Shown: positions 18,530 to 30,578, counted from the stretch's first letter. The stretch is DNA of 64,000 nt from Methylobacterium sp. Leaf91 (GCF_001422815.1 NZ_LMMP01000045.1:2504-66503), one strand, 5' to 3'. Made by a program: numbers and translations. The notes: generated by a model not told the origin, from the sequence alone.

Positions 18530-20374
18530 CTAGCTCTTGGCCGGTGCGTTCTTGTCGGCGGGCTTCTTCTTGAACATCCCGCCGAGGTTGTCCCACAACT
18601 CCACCTTCACGCCGTTGCGGCGCATGATGACGTATTGCTGGATGACCGAGAGGGTGTTGTTCCAGGCCCAGTAGATCACCAGGCCGGCCGGGAACGAGCC
18701 GAGCATGAAGGTGAACACGATGGGCATGAAGGTGAAGATCTGCGCCTGGACCGGGTCCGGCGGCGCGGGGTTCATCTTCATCTGGATGAACATCGTGATG
18801 CCCATCACGATCGGCCAGATGCCGAGATGGATGAAGTCCGGGGCGGCGAAGGGCAGGAGCCCGAACAGGTTCAGGATGTTCGTCGGATCGGGAGCGGCGA
18901 GATCCTGGATCCAGCCGAAGAACGGCGCATGCCGCATCTCGATGGTGATGAACAGGACCTTGTAGAGCGCGAAGAAGACCGGGATCTGGATCAGCACCGG
19001 CCAGCAGCCGGCGACCGGGTTGATCTTCTCCTTCTTGTACAGCTCCATCATCGCCTGTTGCTGCTTCATCTTGTCGTCGCCGTAGCGCTCGCGGATCGAG
19101 GCCATCTCCGGCTGCACGGCCTTCATCTTGGCCATGGACTGGTACGACTTGTTGGCGATCGGCAGGAACAGCAGCTTCAGGCAGAAGGTCACCACCAGGA
19201 TCGACACGCCGAAATTGCCGAACAGATGGAAGAAGAAGTCCAACGCGCGGAACATTGGCTTGGTGATGAAGTGGAACCAGCCCCAGTCGATCATCAGATC
19301 GAACTGCTTGATGCCGAGATCCTTCTGGTAGCCGTTGATCGTGTTGACTTCCTTGGCACCGGCGAAGAGCTGCTGGGTCGACGTCACGGTCGCGCCCGGG
19401 TCGACGCTGCGGCCATCGCCGCGCACGCTGGCCTGATAGACCTTGGTGGCGCCGTCGGTGCGTTCGGTGAAGCTGCCGGTATAGGGGGTGGCCTGGTCCG
19501 GGATCGTGGCCGCGGCCCAGTACTTGTCGGTGATGCCGACGAAGCCGCCGCTCACGTTCGCCCAGGCCTTGCCCTTCGTGCCGGCATTGCCGAGCGCCGG
19601 CTCCTTCGCAACGTGGTCATAGGTGTATTCCTGCAGGCCGTCGGCGCCGAGGACGCCGATCATGCCCTCATGCAGCACGTAATAGCCCTGCGTCGTCGGC
19701 TTGCCCCAGCGCGAGACCAGCCCATACGGATACAGCGTGACGGCGTTCGCCCCCTTGTTCTCGACCTCGTCACGGATCGTGAACATGAACTTGTCGTCGA
19801 CGGCGATGACGCGCTTGAACAGCAGGCCTGCGCCGTTGTCGTAGGTGAGGCTCAGAGGCTTTGCCGGCGTCAGCGCGGCGGCATCGGCGGTCCACACAGT
19901 GTCGCCCGTGGGGAGGGGGCCTGTGTTCTGACCGACCCAGCCGAATTCCGCGTAATACGGGTTCGCGCTACCGGTGGGCGAGAGCAGCACGATGCGCGGG
20001 CTCGAATCGCTGACGGTCTCGTGGTAGCCCTTGAGCGAGACGTCATCGACGCGGCCACCCTTCAGGGCGATCGAACCGGCCAGGGCCGGGGTGTCGATGG
20101 CCACGCGCGGGGAACGGGCCAGGGCTGCCTCGCGGCTCTCCACCGATACGGCCGCGTTCGGCAGGGTGCCCGGAACGGGAGCCGAGGGACCGCCTTCCGC
20201 CGGGCTTGCCGAGGGAGCGCCGGTCGGGTTGGCGGCCTGGGCAGCAGCCTTGTTCTGAAGCTCGGCCTGACGCTGCTGCTCCACGCGGGGGGCGGCGATG
20301 AAGTAGTTCCACCCGAGCAGGACCGCCAGCGACAAGGCGATCGCGACGATCATGTTCGTCTTGTCATTACCCAT
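18530..20374 (-). CDS. yidC: membrane protein insertase YidC
   Basis: 614 residues from the ATG at 20374 (MGNDKTNMIVAIALSL). TM1 (residues 7-25) is followed by an Ala/Pro-rich linker, the large periplasmic domain (about 85-360) and the conserved 60KD-IMP/Oxa1 core with five more-or-less typical helices. Examples are FLPIANKSYQSMAKMK, NPVAGCWPVLIQIPVFFALY and FPAGLVIYWAWNNTLSVIQQ. The C-terminus is basic (FKKKPADKNAPAKS), fitting ribosome contact. Inserts and folds inner-membrane proteins, alone or with SecYEG. Its start overlaps the 3' end of rnpA by 8 bases; the yidD gene often found between them is absent. Confidence 0.97.
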   Translation of the reverse strand: MGNDKTNMIVAIALSLAVLLGWNYFIAAPRVEQQRQAELQNKAAAQAANPTGAPSASPAEGGPSAPVPGTLPNAAVSVESREAALARSPRVAIDTPALAGSIALKGGRVDDVSLKGYHETVSDSSPRIVLLSPTGSANPYYAEFGWVGQNTGPLPTGDTVWTADAAALTPAKPLSLTYDNGAGLLFKRVIAVDDKFMFTIRDEVENKGANAVTLYPYGLVSRWGKPTTQGYYVLHEGMIGVLGADGLQEYTYDHVAKEPALGNAGTKGKAWANVSGGFVGITDKYWAAATIPDQATPYTGSFTERTDGATKVYQASVRGDGRSVDPGATVTSTQQLFAGAKEVNTINGYQKDLGIKQFDLMIDWGWFHFITKPMFRALDFFFHLFGNFGVSILVVTFCLKLLFLPIANKSYQSMAKMKAVQPEMASIRERYGDDKMKQQQAMMELYKKEKINPVAGCWPVLIQIPVFFALYKVLFITIEMRHAPFFGWIQDLAAPDPTNILNLFGLLPFAAPDFIHLGIWPIVMGITMFIQMKMNPAPPDPVQAQIFTFMPIVFTFMLGSFPAGLVIYWAWNNTLSVIQQYVIMRRNGVKVELWDNLGGMFKKKPADKNAPAKS

Positions 20375-21038
20375 CGAGAGATCCGTCGCGTGTGTTCGAA
20401 GGAGGGGAGGCGTCGAAGGCTCCGCTCGCCGCGCGAGGCATCGACGGCGCCTCGTGCTGCAGGGGCACATCGGCCGCATGATGGCAGGATGGTGTCGGGT
20501 CGCCGCGAACCGGGCCTTTCACGGCATCGGCCGGGTTGGCCGCGCCGGAGCGACCTTTCCCACGTCCGGGGCGGTTCTTCTGGCCCTGCTGCCTGCCGTC
20601 ACTCGGCTTGATCACCGCGCCAACGGAACGGCGCAGATCGGCGACCAGCGTGTCGAAAGGCGCATGCAGAGCGGGGCGACGGGCCACGAGCACGATATCG
20701 GCCTCGGCGGACGGCAACTCGGCTGCTGCGCGCTTCACGGCATCGCGCAAGCGGCGGCGGATGCGGTTGCGCTCCGTCGCGTGACCGACCCGCTTGGTGA
20801 TCGTGAAGCCGATGCGAAGTCCATCGACCGCTGCGCTCTCCGAGGTAGCAGGCACAGGCGTGCCGGCCGCATGACGCAGCCGGCCTTGGGCACTCATGAG
20901 CTCGGTGTGAAAACGGCGCCCTCCCGCAGCAGCGAGAAAGTCCGGTCTCCGCTTCAGCCGTCCGATCGTCGACACTGCCGGTTCGATCCTGCGGCCAAGG
21001 GGCGAGGTCATCGCTTGGGCAAGCCTCGGGTTGATCAA
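20367..21038 (-). CDS. rnpA: ribonuclease P protein component with long C-terminal tail
   Basis: Up to 223 residues from 21038; a second Met gives a start at 21011. The RNase P protein core is residues 25-145: IGRLKRRPDFLAA, the basic RNR-type motif ATERNRIRRRLRDAV, and DIVLVARRPALHAPF. It assists the catalytic RNA in maturing tRNA 5' ends. Residues 146-223 form a low-complexity, basic/polar tail not found in standard RnpA (about 120 residues). It runs into the first codons of yidC and occupies the place where yidD would be. Downstream of rpmH, the universal partner. Confidence 0.92.
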   Translation of the reverse strand: MINPRLAQAMTSPLGRRIEPAVSTIGRLKRRPDFLAAAGGRRFHTELMSAQGRLRHAAGTPVPATSESAAVDGLRIGFTITKRVGHATERNRIRRRLRDAVKRAAAELPSAEADIVLVARRPALHAPFDTLVADLRRSVGAVIKPSDGRQQGQKNRPGRGKGRSGAANPADAVKGPVRGDPTPSCHHAADVPLQHEAPSMPRAASGAFDASPPSNTRDGSLDG

Positions 21039-21078
21039 GGCCTACCCCAGCGGACTACGCCGCCGGGGCGCCTAGAAA

Positions 21079-21213
21079 TCAGGCCGAGAGCTTCTTGCGA
21101 CCGTGCGAGCGGCGGGCAGCGATGACCTTGCGGCCGCCGGCCGTCGCCATGCGAGCGCGGAAGCCGTGACGACGCTTACGCACGAGCTTGCTGGGCTGAT
21201 AGGTTCTCTTCAT
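21079..21213 (-). CDS. rpmH: 50S ribosomal protein L34
   Basis: 44 residues reading MKRTYQPSKLVRKRRHGF and ending GRKKLSA, a full-length L34. Basic protein of the large subunit, bound to 23S rRNA. It starts the rpmH-rnpA-yidC string; rnpA begins 40 bases after its stop. The start ATG at 21213 is unambiguous. Confidence 0.97.
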   Translation of the reverse strand: MKRTYQPSKLVRKRRHGFRARMATAGGRKVIAARRSHGRKKLSA

Positions 21214-21424
21214 GGCGCGATCTCCGATGGCCGAGGATCGATCCGGCTGGCTGCAGGAGCCCCACCGACATCTTCACTCGCCCTGAAATGTGTCTGCAAG
21301 CGCGAAGAGCGCCCACATGGGGCGCGGCAACGCGATGGCGCGGCTTATGGCGGAGAGGGGGGGCGAAGTCAATTCTGGCGCGGGCATTTCCCAGCCCCCG
21401 TTCTGTCGCCGGACCGTGTCCGCC

Positions 21425-21562
21425 CTTAGCCGGGCGTTAACCTTTTCAGCCTATGAAGAAATCATGTCCGGTTCTCCGGATGTGGGGCAGATTTCGGTCT
21501 GCCGCTGTTTTGATGCCTCTGTCGACTTCACCAAAGCCGCCCCTCCGGGCGGCTTTTTTTTT
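21425..21562 (+). ncRNA. candidate small RNA ending in a strong terminator
   Basis: The only solid element is the 3' end: AAAGCCGCCC-CTCC-GGGCGGCTTT with nine T residues, a textbook intrinsic terminator on the plus strand with no gene in front. The 5' end given here is a guess; TTAACC and CCTATGAAG near 21437-21457 could be part of a promoter or of the transcript. Alternatively this is a leader peptide or an early-terminating transcript from the rpmH-rcdA spacer. Confidence 0.3.
21533..21562 (+). terminator. intrinsic terminator without an assigned gene
   Basis: Perfect 10-bp stem (21533-21542 with 21547-21556), 4-base loop CTCC, and T-run to 21562 on the plus strand. It lies 190 bases upstream of rcdA and about 320 bases after the divergent rpmH start. 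Confidence 0.85.
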
Positions 21563-21752
21563 CGTTCCGCCGATTCGCGGAACGACGTCGCCAAATGCGG
21601 TTTCATCGGCACCAGTCCGGCTCATTAACGTTAATCTCCGGTCAACGGCGCGGGGCGGCACGTTCGGCGCTAGTGTTGCGCCTCTGGTCGCGAACGCACT
21701 GATCGTGTCTCAGATCGGGACAAAGCGGTCCGGTAGCGGCACAGGAGGCAGG

Positions 21753-22280
21753 ATGAACGAGTTGGATGTCACCTTTCGCGACGAGCGGGACTGGGTCAAC
21801 TTCGGCGACACGTATGTGAATTCCGAGGCCTTTCGAGTCCTGTTCCGCGAAGGCATGACCATGGTCGAAGAGGCCGCGGCCTATCTCGATGGCGATGGGC
21901 GCGAGGAATCGCGTCTGCTGTCGCGCGACAGCACCCTGTCCTATGCCAGCGAGAGCATGCGCCTGACCACCCGGTTGATGCAGATCGCGTCGTGGCTGCT
22001 GGTGCAGCGTGCCGTGTCGGAGGGCGAAATCACCCCCGCCCAGGCCCTCCAGGAGAAGACCCGCGTCCGTCTCGCGACACCGGAGACCTTCCGCGCCGAG
22101 ACCTTCGTCACTCTCCCGGCCCGCCTTCAGGACCTCACCGTCCGCTCGCGCCGGCTCCACGCCCGCATCCTGCATCTCGACGGCCTCATCTCCGACGACC
22201 GCCCGACCCCGGTCTTCGGGGAAAGCCCCGTTGCCGCGCAGCAGGGTCTGCTGCGGAGCGCCTTCGGTACCGCCCACTGA
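21753..22280 (+). CDS. rcdA: DUF1465 protein, RcdA-like regulator of CtrA degradation
   Basis: 175 residues from the ATG at 21753, with AGGAGG in front; the frame is open much further 5' but only this start gives the family N-terminus. All-helical DUF1465 domain: FGDTYVNSEAFRVLFREGM, YASESMRLTTRLMQIASWLL and HARILHLDGLI. In Caulobacter the family member RcdA is a ClpXP adaptor that, with CpdR and PopA, delivers the cell-cycle regulator CtrA for proteolysis. Family membership is clear; the same role here is inferred. It converges on rpmE across a perfect terminator. Confidence 0.82.
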   Translation: MNELDVTFRDERDWVNFGDTYVNSEAFRVLFREGMTMVEEAAAYLDGDGREESRLLSRDSTLSYASESMRLTTRLMQIASWLLVQRAVSEGEITPAQALQEKTRVRLATPETFRAETFVTLPARLQDLTVRSRRLHARILHLDGLISDDRPTPVFGESPVAAQQGLLRSAFGTAH

Positions 22281-22304
22281 AACAGGGTTGGGCTTCGATG
22301 GCCT

Positions 22305-22351
22305 GAAACGCGAAAGGGCGGCGCCTCGATGGCGCCGCCCTTTCGCGTTTC
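22305..22351. terminator. bidirectional terminator between rcdA and rpmE
   Basis: Perfect 21-bp stem: 22305-22325 pairs with 22331-22351 around loop TCGAT; arms begin GAAACGCGAAAGGGCGG. It is symmetrical, so it can stop both converging transcripts. Confidence 0.8.
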
Positions 22352-22400
22352 CAAAACCCTCCGCCGCCACCAACCGGTCGCGGCGGTCAGTTCGCTCGAA

Positions 22401-22655
22401 TCACTTCTTGCCGAAGGACAGGGCGCCGAAGCGCGAGTTGAACCGAGAAACACGGCCGCCGCGATCGAGCATCTTCTGCTCGCCGCCAGTCCAGGCCGGG
22501 TGCGTATTCGGGTCGATGTCGAGGTTGAGGGTGTCGCCCTCCTTGCCGTAGGTCGACCGGGTCATGTAGTCGGACCCATCGGTCATCACGACCTTGATGA
22601 AATGGTAGTCGGGATGTTCGGTACCCTTGGCCTTGTCGGCCGCACTCTTTGCCAT
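22401..22655 (-). CDS. rpmE: 50S ribosomal protein L31
   Basis: 84 residues. HPDYHFIKVVMTDGSDY, YGKEGDTLNLDIDP and HPAWTGGEQKMLD followed by GRVSRFNSRFG are L31 hallmarks. The four zinc-binding cysteines of C+ type L31 are missing, so this is the zinc-free (C-) form, usual in alphaproteobacteria. Surface protein of the large subunit. Single gene; the start at 22655 is preceded by a good purine-rich site. Confidence 0.95.
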   Translation of the reverse strand: MAKSAADKAKGTEHPDYHFIKVVMTDGSDYMTRSTYGKEGDTLNLDIDPNTHPAWTGGEQKMLDRGGRVSRFNSRFGALSFGKK

Positions 22656-22843
22656 GACGAAATCCTTGAATAGCCACGCCGACCGGCCCGCCTGGCGGCC
22701 CGCGGCCTTAGATCACGCGCAATCGGATGAAGGCGGGCCTATACCCCACGTGCTTCTTCCGAACAAGCGGTCGGGCGCGGGAGATCGCCGGGACCGCTAT
22801 TTTCTTGAAACCGATTCTGTGTCGGGGATGATGACGAGGCACG

Positions 22844-24706
22844 ATGGCTCGCGGGCGTAAAAAGAATTCACAGGGCGAAGGCCCGGGCGGCAACGGTCGC
22901 GGCAAAGCTCCTCTCGGGTCGCTGAGGCCGCTGATTCCCTTCGCCTTGGTTTATCGCGGTCGCATCCTCGCGGCGTTCCTGTCGCTGCTTTCGGCCTCGG
23001 TTGCGACCCTCGTGGTGCCCATCGCCCTGCGCCGGGTGATCGACCACGGCTTCTCGCCCGAAGGCCACAGCGTCATCGACGCTTACTTCATGGCTCTGAT
23101 CGGCGTGGTGTCGGTGCTCGCCCTGTCGAGTGCCGCCCGGTACTACACCGTGGTGACGCTGGGTGAGCGCGTGGTCGCGGACCTGCGCAGCGCGGTCTTC
23201 GCCCGCCTCACCATCCTCGATCCCGCTTTCTTCGACCGCACGCAATCGGGCGAGATCGTCTCTCGGCTCACCGCCGACGCGACCCAGGTCAAGGCCGTGT
23301 TCGGGGTCTCCATCTCGATCCTGCTGCGAAACGCCTTCCTGTTCGTCGGCGCGGTGGTGATGATGGTCATCACCAGTCCCAAACTGTCGATCCTGGTTCT
23401 CGTGGCGATCCCGCTCATCGTGTTCCCGCTGATCCTGTCCGGACGCGGCGTGCGGCGGCGTTCCCGCGCCGCGCAGGACCGGCTGGCCGACGCCTCGGCC
23501 TATGCGGCGGAGGCGATCGGGGCGATTCGCACCATGCAGGCCTTCGGCATGGGTCGCGCCACGGCGGAGCATTTCGGGCAGGCTTCCGAGAATGCCTATT
23601 CGGCCGCCCGTGACTCCGTGAAGGCGCGCGCCCTGCTCACCGGCGTCGCGATCTTCCTCATCTCCGCCAGCGTCGTCGGGGTCATGTGGTACGGCGCCCA
23701 AGGGGTGCTGGCCGGTACGATGACGGCGGGCCAGCTCTCGCAATTCGTGCTCTACGCAGTGTTCGGCGCGAGCGCCCTGGGGCAGCTTTCAGAGGTCTAC
23801 GGCGAACTCGCGCAGGCCGCCGGAGCCGCCGAACGCCTTGGCGAGATTCTGGCCGCCGAGCCCGCGATCCGCGCACCCGCCGAGCCGAAACTCCTGCCGG
23901 TGCCGCCGCGCGGCGAAGTGGCCTTCGAATCGGTCCGCCTGACCTATCCGACCCGGCCGGAGCATCCCTCCCTCGACGGGATAAGCTTCCAGGTGGCGCA
24001 TGGGGAGCGCGTCGCCCTCGTGGGCCCTTCGGGGGCGGGCAAGACCACGGTGCTGCAGGCACTGCTGCGCTTCTACGATCCGCAATCCGGCATCGTGCGC
24101 GTCGATGGAATCGACATCGCGAGCGTCGATCCGGATGCCCTGCGCGAGCGCATGTCCCTCGTGCCGCAGGATCCCACTGTCTTCTCCGGCTCGGTGATCG
24201 AGAACATCCGCTACGGTCGCCCACGGGCGAGCGAGGCCGAGGTTCATCGCGCGGCGGAACTCGCCCATGCGGATGGCTTCATCCGCGCCCTGCCGCAGGG
24301 CTACGACACGCAGGTCGGCGAGCGCGGCGTCACGCTGTCCGGCGGTCAGCGCCAGCGTGTCGCCATTGCCCGCGCCATTCTCAAGGACGCGCCGATCCTG
24401 CTCCTCGACGAAGCGACCTCGGCCCTCGATGCCGAGAGCGAGCGCGCGGTGCAGACCGCGCTCGATACGCTCATGCGGGGGCGCACGACCCTGGTCATCG
24501 CCCATCGGCTGGCAACGATCCGCGCTGCCGACCGCATCCTCGTCCTCGACGGCGGCAGGATCGTCGAGACGGGAACGCATGAGAGCTTGCTGGCGCAGGG
24601 GGCGCTCTACGCGCAGCTGGCCGCCCTGCAATTCACCGACGCCCTCGATGAGACGGCGCGGGGGAAAGAACCGAAGACGAAGCGGTTCGCCCTGCCGGCC
24701 GAATAG
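22844..24706 (+). CDS. ABC exporter, MsbA-like half transporter
   Basis: 620 residues. N-terminal 25 residues are basic and glycine-rich. Six transmembrane helices lie between about 35 and 310 (ABC transmembrane type 1), followed by an ATPase domain (about 345-590). The ATPase has Walker A GPSGAGKTT, Q-loop VPQDPTVF, signature LSGGQRQRVAIARAIL, Walker B ILLLDEATSALD and switch His in IAHRLAT. One transmembrane plus one ATPase domain means it works as a dimer in the inner membrane. It resembles the MsbA-related exporters of alphaproteobacteria (TIGR02204 type). The substrate cannot be read from sequence: lipid, drug or polysaccharide. Upstream of dnaE, 109 bases apart. Confidence 0.9.
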   Translation: MARGRKKNSQGEGPGGNGRGKAPLGSLRPLIPFALVYRGRILAAFLSLLSASVATLVVPIALRRVIDHGFSPEGHSVIDAYFMALIGVVSVLALSSAARYYTVVTLGERVVADLRSAVFARLTILDPAFFDRTQSGEIVSRLTADATQVKAVFGVSISILLRNAFLFVGAVVMMVITSPKLSILVLVAIPLIVFPLILSGRGVRRRSRAAQDRLADASAYAAEAIGAIRTMQAFGMGRATAEHFGQASENAYSAARDSVKARALLTGVAIFLISASVVGVMWYGAQGVLAGTMTAGQLSQFVLYAVFGASALGQLSEVYGELAQAAGAAERLGEILAAEPAIRAPAEPKLLPVPPRGEVAFESVRLTYPTRPEHPSLDGISFQVAHGERVALVGPSGAGKTTVLQALLRFYDPQSGIVRVDGIDIASVDPDALRERMSLVPQDPTVFSGSVIENIRYGRPRASEAEVHRAAELAHADGFIRALPQGYDTQVGERGVTLSGGQRQRVAIARAILKDAPILLLDEATSALDAESERAVQTALDTLMRGRTTLVIAHRLATIRAADRILVLDGGRIVETGTHESLLAQGALYAQLAALQFTDALDETARGKEPKTKRFALPAE

Positions 24707-24815
24707 GCGGCAATGGGGGGAGGGGGCGTTGCGGGAAAGGCCCTCTCCACAGGCAAATGCGCCGGATGTGGTAATGGTAATGGACCGTGAACCGCGACTC
24801 GGGATGGGTTGAGCC

Positions 24816-28325
<3,510 letters not shown>

Positions 28326-28330
28326 CGGAG

Positions 28331-28720
28331 TCAGCCTTCCGAGGGGAGGGGCCCGTCGAACGTCTCGCGCGCCTTCTCCACCGCCGCGAGGTTCTGCTCG
28401 GCCCAGATCCACACGCCGCAGAAGGCGGCGCCGAGGCTCTGGCCGAGTTCCGTCAGCCGGTACTCGACTTTGGGCGGCACCACCGGATGCACGGTGCGGA
28501 TCACCAATCCGTCCCGCTCCATATGGCGGAGGGTCTGAGTCAGCATCTTCTGGCTGATCGTGCCGATCGAGCGGCTGAGTTCGGTGAAACGAAGCTCGCC
28601 CCTTTCCTCCAGGATTTCGAGGACCAGCATCGTCCATTTGTCGGCGACGCGGCCGATCAGGTCGTGGACCAGCGCCTCGACGCGCGGATCCGCGTCGGCG
28701 GGTGGGGGCGGGGCCGCCAT
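28331..28720 (-). CDS. HxlR-family transcriptional regulator
   Basis: 129 residues from the ATG at 28720, with AAAGGAGAG in front; the frame is open much further upstream but that runs across the divergent gene. The winged HTH of the HxlR type is clear: GRVADKWTMLVLEIL, RFTELSRSIGTISQKMLTQTLRHMERDGLV and YRLTELGQSL. HxlR proteins usually repress an adjacent divergent oxidoreductase in response to aldehydes or quinones; here the neighbour is a short-chain dehydrogenase 99 bases away. The shared spacer holds a TAAGTAC heptamer without a clear inverted mate. The C-terminal helix carries an unpaired Cys (AAFCGVW). Confidence 0.92.
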   Translation of the reverse strand: MAAPPPPADADPRVEALVHDLIGRVADKWTMLVLEILEERGELRFTELSRSIGTISQKMLTQTLRHMERDGLVIRTVHPVVPPKVEYRLTELGQSLGAAFCGVWIWAEQNLAAVEKARETFDGPLPSEG

Positions 28721-28819
28721 GTCACGCTCTCCTTTTGGTAAGTACAAATCTTTTTGGTGCCTTCTACCCATCGGAGAGTAGGAGCGGCATCTGTTTGGGA
28801 CAACCAGGAGGGATGTCCC

Positions 28820-29590
28820 ATGAAGACGAGCGGCAACACCATTCTCATCACCGGCGGCGCATCGGGGATCGGCCGCGAATTGGCGGAGCGTTTCCAGGCC
28901 CAGGGCAACACAGTGATCATCGCCGGCCGCCGCCGTGATCGGCTCGATGCGGTCACGGAGGCCAATCCCAGCATGGTCGGCTATGTGCTCGATGTCGAGG
29001 ACAAAGCCGGGATAGACGCTTTCGCCGCGACGGTGATCGCCGCCCATCCCGACCTGAACGTCCTGATCAACAATGCCGGGATCATGCTGTTCGAGGATCT
29101 CACCCGGTCCCGTGATCTGGCGGATGCCGAGGCGATGGTGACCACCAACCTGCTGGGGCCAATCCGCCTCACCAACGCGCTGATCGACCATCTCTCCGCT
29201 CAGCCGGACGCGGCGGTCGTCAACGTCTCGTCGGGCCTCGCCTTCGTGCCGCTGGTCTCGACCCCGACCTATTCGGCGACGAAGGCGGCGATCCATTCCT
29301 ACACGGTCAGCCTGCGGGACGCCCTTAAGGGCAGGGTCGAGGTCATCGAGCTCGTGCCGCCCGCCGTGCAGACGGAACTCACGCCCGGCCAGTCGACGCG
29401 GGAGGGATACATGCCCCTCGGGGAATTCATGGACGAGGTGATGACGATCTTCGCGACGCAGCCGACTCCGCCGGAAATCCTGGTGGAACGCGTGGGATTC
29501 CTGCGCTTCGCGGAAAGCGAGAAGCGGTTCGACCAGGCCTTGGCTACCGTGAACGACTTCGCCAACAAGGCGCGCGCGGAGCAGCACTGA
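28820..29590 (+). CDS. short-chain dehydrogenase/reductase, probably HxlR-controlled
   Basis: 256 residues from the ATG at 28820 (AGGAGGG in front). Classical SDR: the glycine motif TGGASGIG near 12-19, NNAG near 86, catalytic Ser in VNVSSG and YxxxK in PTYSATKAAIHS. RR after the second strand (GRRRDR) suggests NADP(H). It resembles DltE-type SDRs by its C-terminal region (PPAVQTELTPGQ). The substrate is unknown. Divergent from the HxlR regulator, which is inferred to control it. A GC-rich hairpin follows at 29633-29657. Confidence 0.9.
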   Translation: MKTSGNTILITGGASGIGRELAERFQAQGNTVIIAGRRRDRLDAVTEANPSMVGYVLDVEDKAGIDAFAATVIAAHPDLNVLINNAGIMLFEDLTRSRDLADAEAMVTTNLLGPIRLTNALIDHLSAQPDAAVVNVSSGLAFVPLVSTPTYSATKAAIHSYTVSLRDALKGRVEVIELVPPAVQTELTPGQSTREGYMPLGEFMDEVMTIFATQPTPPEILVERVGFLRFAESEKRFDQALATVNDFANKARAEQH

Positions 29591-29629
29591 CGCTCCGCAG
29601 CGGCCATGCGAGCCGGCTTGCCGGTCGGA

Positions 29630-29668
29630 AAGACGCGGCGGGAAACATCCGCCGCGTAACCGCGTCTT
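29630..29668 (+). terminator. GC-rich hairpin with alternative pairing after the SDR gene
   Basis: ACGCGGCGG (29633-29641) pairs perfectly with CCGCCGCGT (29649-29657). Alternatively AAGACGCGG (29630-29638) pairs with CCGCGTCTT (29660-29668), excluding or extending the first. It lies 40 bases after the SDR stop and about 100 bases before the VanZ gene. No T-run. Confidence 0.4.
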
Positions 29669-29769
29669 AATAATACCTTCAGCATGGTCGAGATCAGGCT
29701 GGACCCGGTGCTTGCCCAACAAGACCCGGCATGACGCAAGCTGGCGTCGCGGTTCGGTGGCACGCTTCG

Positions 29770-30129
29770 ATGACGAGAACTCTCTTGCGCCTGTCGGTCT
29801 TCGTCATCCTCGCGATCCTGGTCTTCGTGACGCTGTCGCCGATCGGGCTCCGGCCGGTCGTCGCCTCGGCGAATGTCGAGCGGATGAGCGCATACGCCCT
29901 GTTCGGCTTCCTCTTGATCCTGGCCTATCCCAAGCGCTGGTATCTCGGGCTCATGACCGGAATGGCGGTGGCCGGCCTCCTCGAATTCGGCCAGGAATTG
30001 TCGTCGACCCGCCATGCGCGGTTGAGCGATTTCCTCGTGAAGGCAGTCGCCGCCGCGTTCGGCAGCGTCGTCGCTTATCTCGTCCTGGCCGCCTATGCCC
30101 GGTTCGAGCGGCCCTCGGCCTCCCGCTGA
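29770..30129 (+). CDS. VanZ-like membrane protein
   Basis: About 119 residues from the ATG at 29770; an ATG at 29731 would add 13 residues. Four hydrophobic segments (LRLSVFVILAILVFVTL, YALFGFLLILAY, YLGLMTGMAVAGLLEFGQ and AFGSVVAYLVLAAYA) with the VanZ marks LSP near the first helix, the acidic E in LLEFGQE and RHARLSDFLVKAVAA. VanZ proteins are small inner-membrane proteins, one linked to teicoplanin resistance, but their biochemical role is unknown. Six bases separate its stop from the MEKHLA gene, so the two may be one transcript. Confidence 0.78.
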   Translation: MTRTLLRLSVFVILAILVFVTLSPIGLRPVVASANVERMSAYALFGFLLILAYPKRWYLGLMTGMAVAGLLEFGQELSSTRHARLSDFLVKAVAAAFGSVVAYLVLAAYARFERPSASR

Positions 30130-30134
30130 CACAG

Positions 30135-30578
30135 GTGCCTGACGTGGATGTCTGCAACGATCCCGGTTTCCATACGCTCCTGACCGGGAGTTTCCGTCGT
30201 GCCGTCGGCCGGTCGCTGGTGCCCGAGTCTGGGGGCGACGCGGCTTGGCTCCATGCCGAGGCCCCCTTCGCGGTCCTGGCTCATGATGGGGCAGAGGACC
30301 CGCGTTTCATCTATGCGAATCTGACCGCTCTGCGCATCTTCGGCTACGAGAAGGACGAGCTCATCGGGTTGCCCTCTCGCTTCTCGGCCGAGGCCCCGGA
30401 GCGGGCCGAGCGTCAGCGCCTGCTCGATGCCGTCACCCGCGACGGGTTCGTCGCCAATTATGCCGGCATCCGCATCCGCAAGGACGGAACCCGCTTCCCG
30501 ATCCGCGACGCCATCGTCTGGCAACTCGTGGATGAGACCGGTCTGCTGCACGGACAGGCCGCGACCTTTTCTGTCTGA
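30135..30578 (+). CDS. MEKHLA domain protein (PAS-related)
   Basis: 147 residues from a GTG at 30135, right after the VanZ stop. The MEKHLA pattern is present: HTLLTGSFRRAVGRSLV at 13-29, then a PAS-like core with FIYANLTALRIFGYEKDELIGLPSR and YAGIRIRKDGTRFPIRDAIVW. It is free-standing, as in other bacterial members. In plants this domain ends HD-ZIP III regulators, where a ligand- or redox-sensing role was proposed. No cofactor cysteine is evident. Function here is unknown. Confidence 0.85.
   Translation: MPDVDVCNDPGFHTLLTGSFRRAVGRSLVPESGGDAAWLHAEAPFAVLAHDGAEDPRFIYANLTALRIFGYEKDELIGLPSRFSAEAPERAERQRLLDAVTRDGFVANYAGIRIRKDGTRFPIRDAIVWQLVDETGLLHGQAATFSV

Larger units (their letters stand above)
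21214..21752. other. long spacer between rpmH and rcdA
   Basis: No protein gene is supported. It should hold the rpmH promoter (leftward) and the rcdA promoter (rightward). The plus strand carries a strong terminator at 21533-21562 that ends no known gene, see the candidate small RNA entry. Confidence 0.5.

Noticed and set aside
18503..20611. Long plus-strand frame opposite yidC
   Set aside because: Shadow of yidC codon bias; no recognisable product.
28721..28819. Clear HxlR operator
   Set aside because: Only one TAAGTAC heptamer was seen, without a convincing inverted partner.
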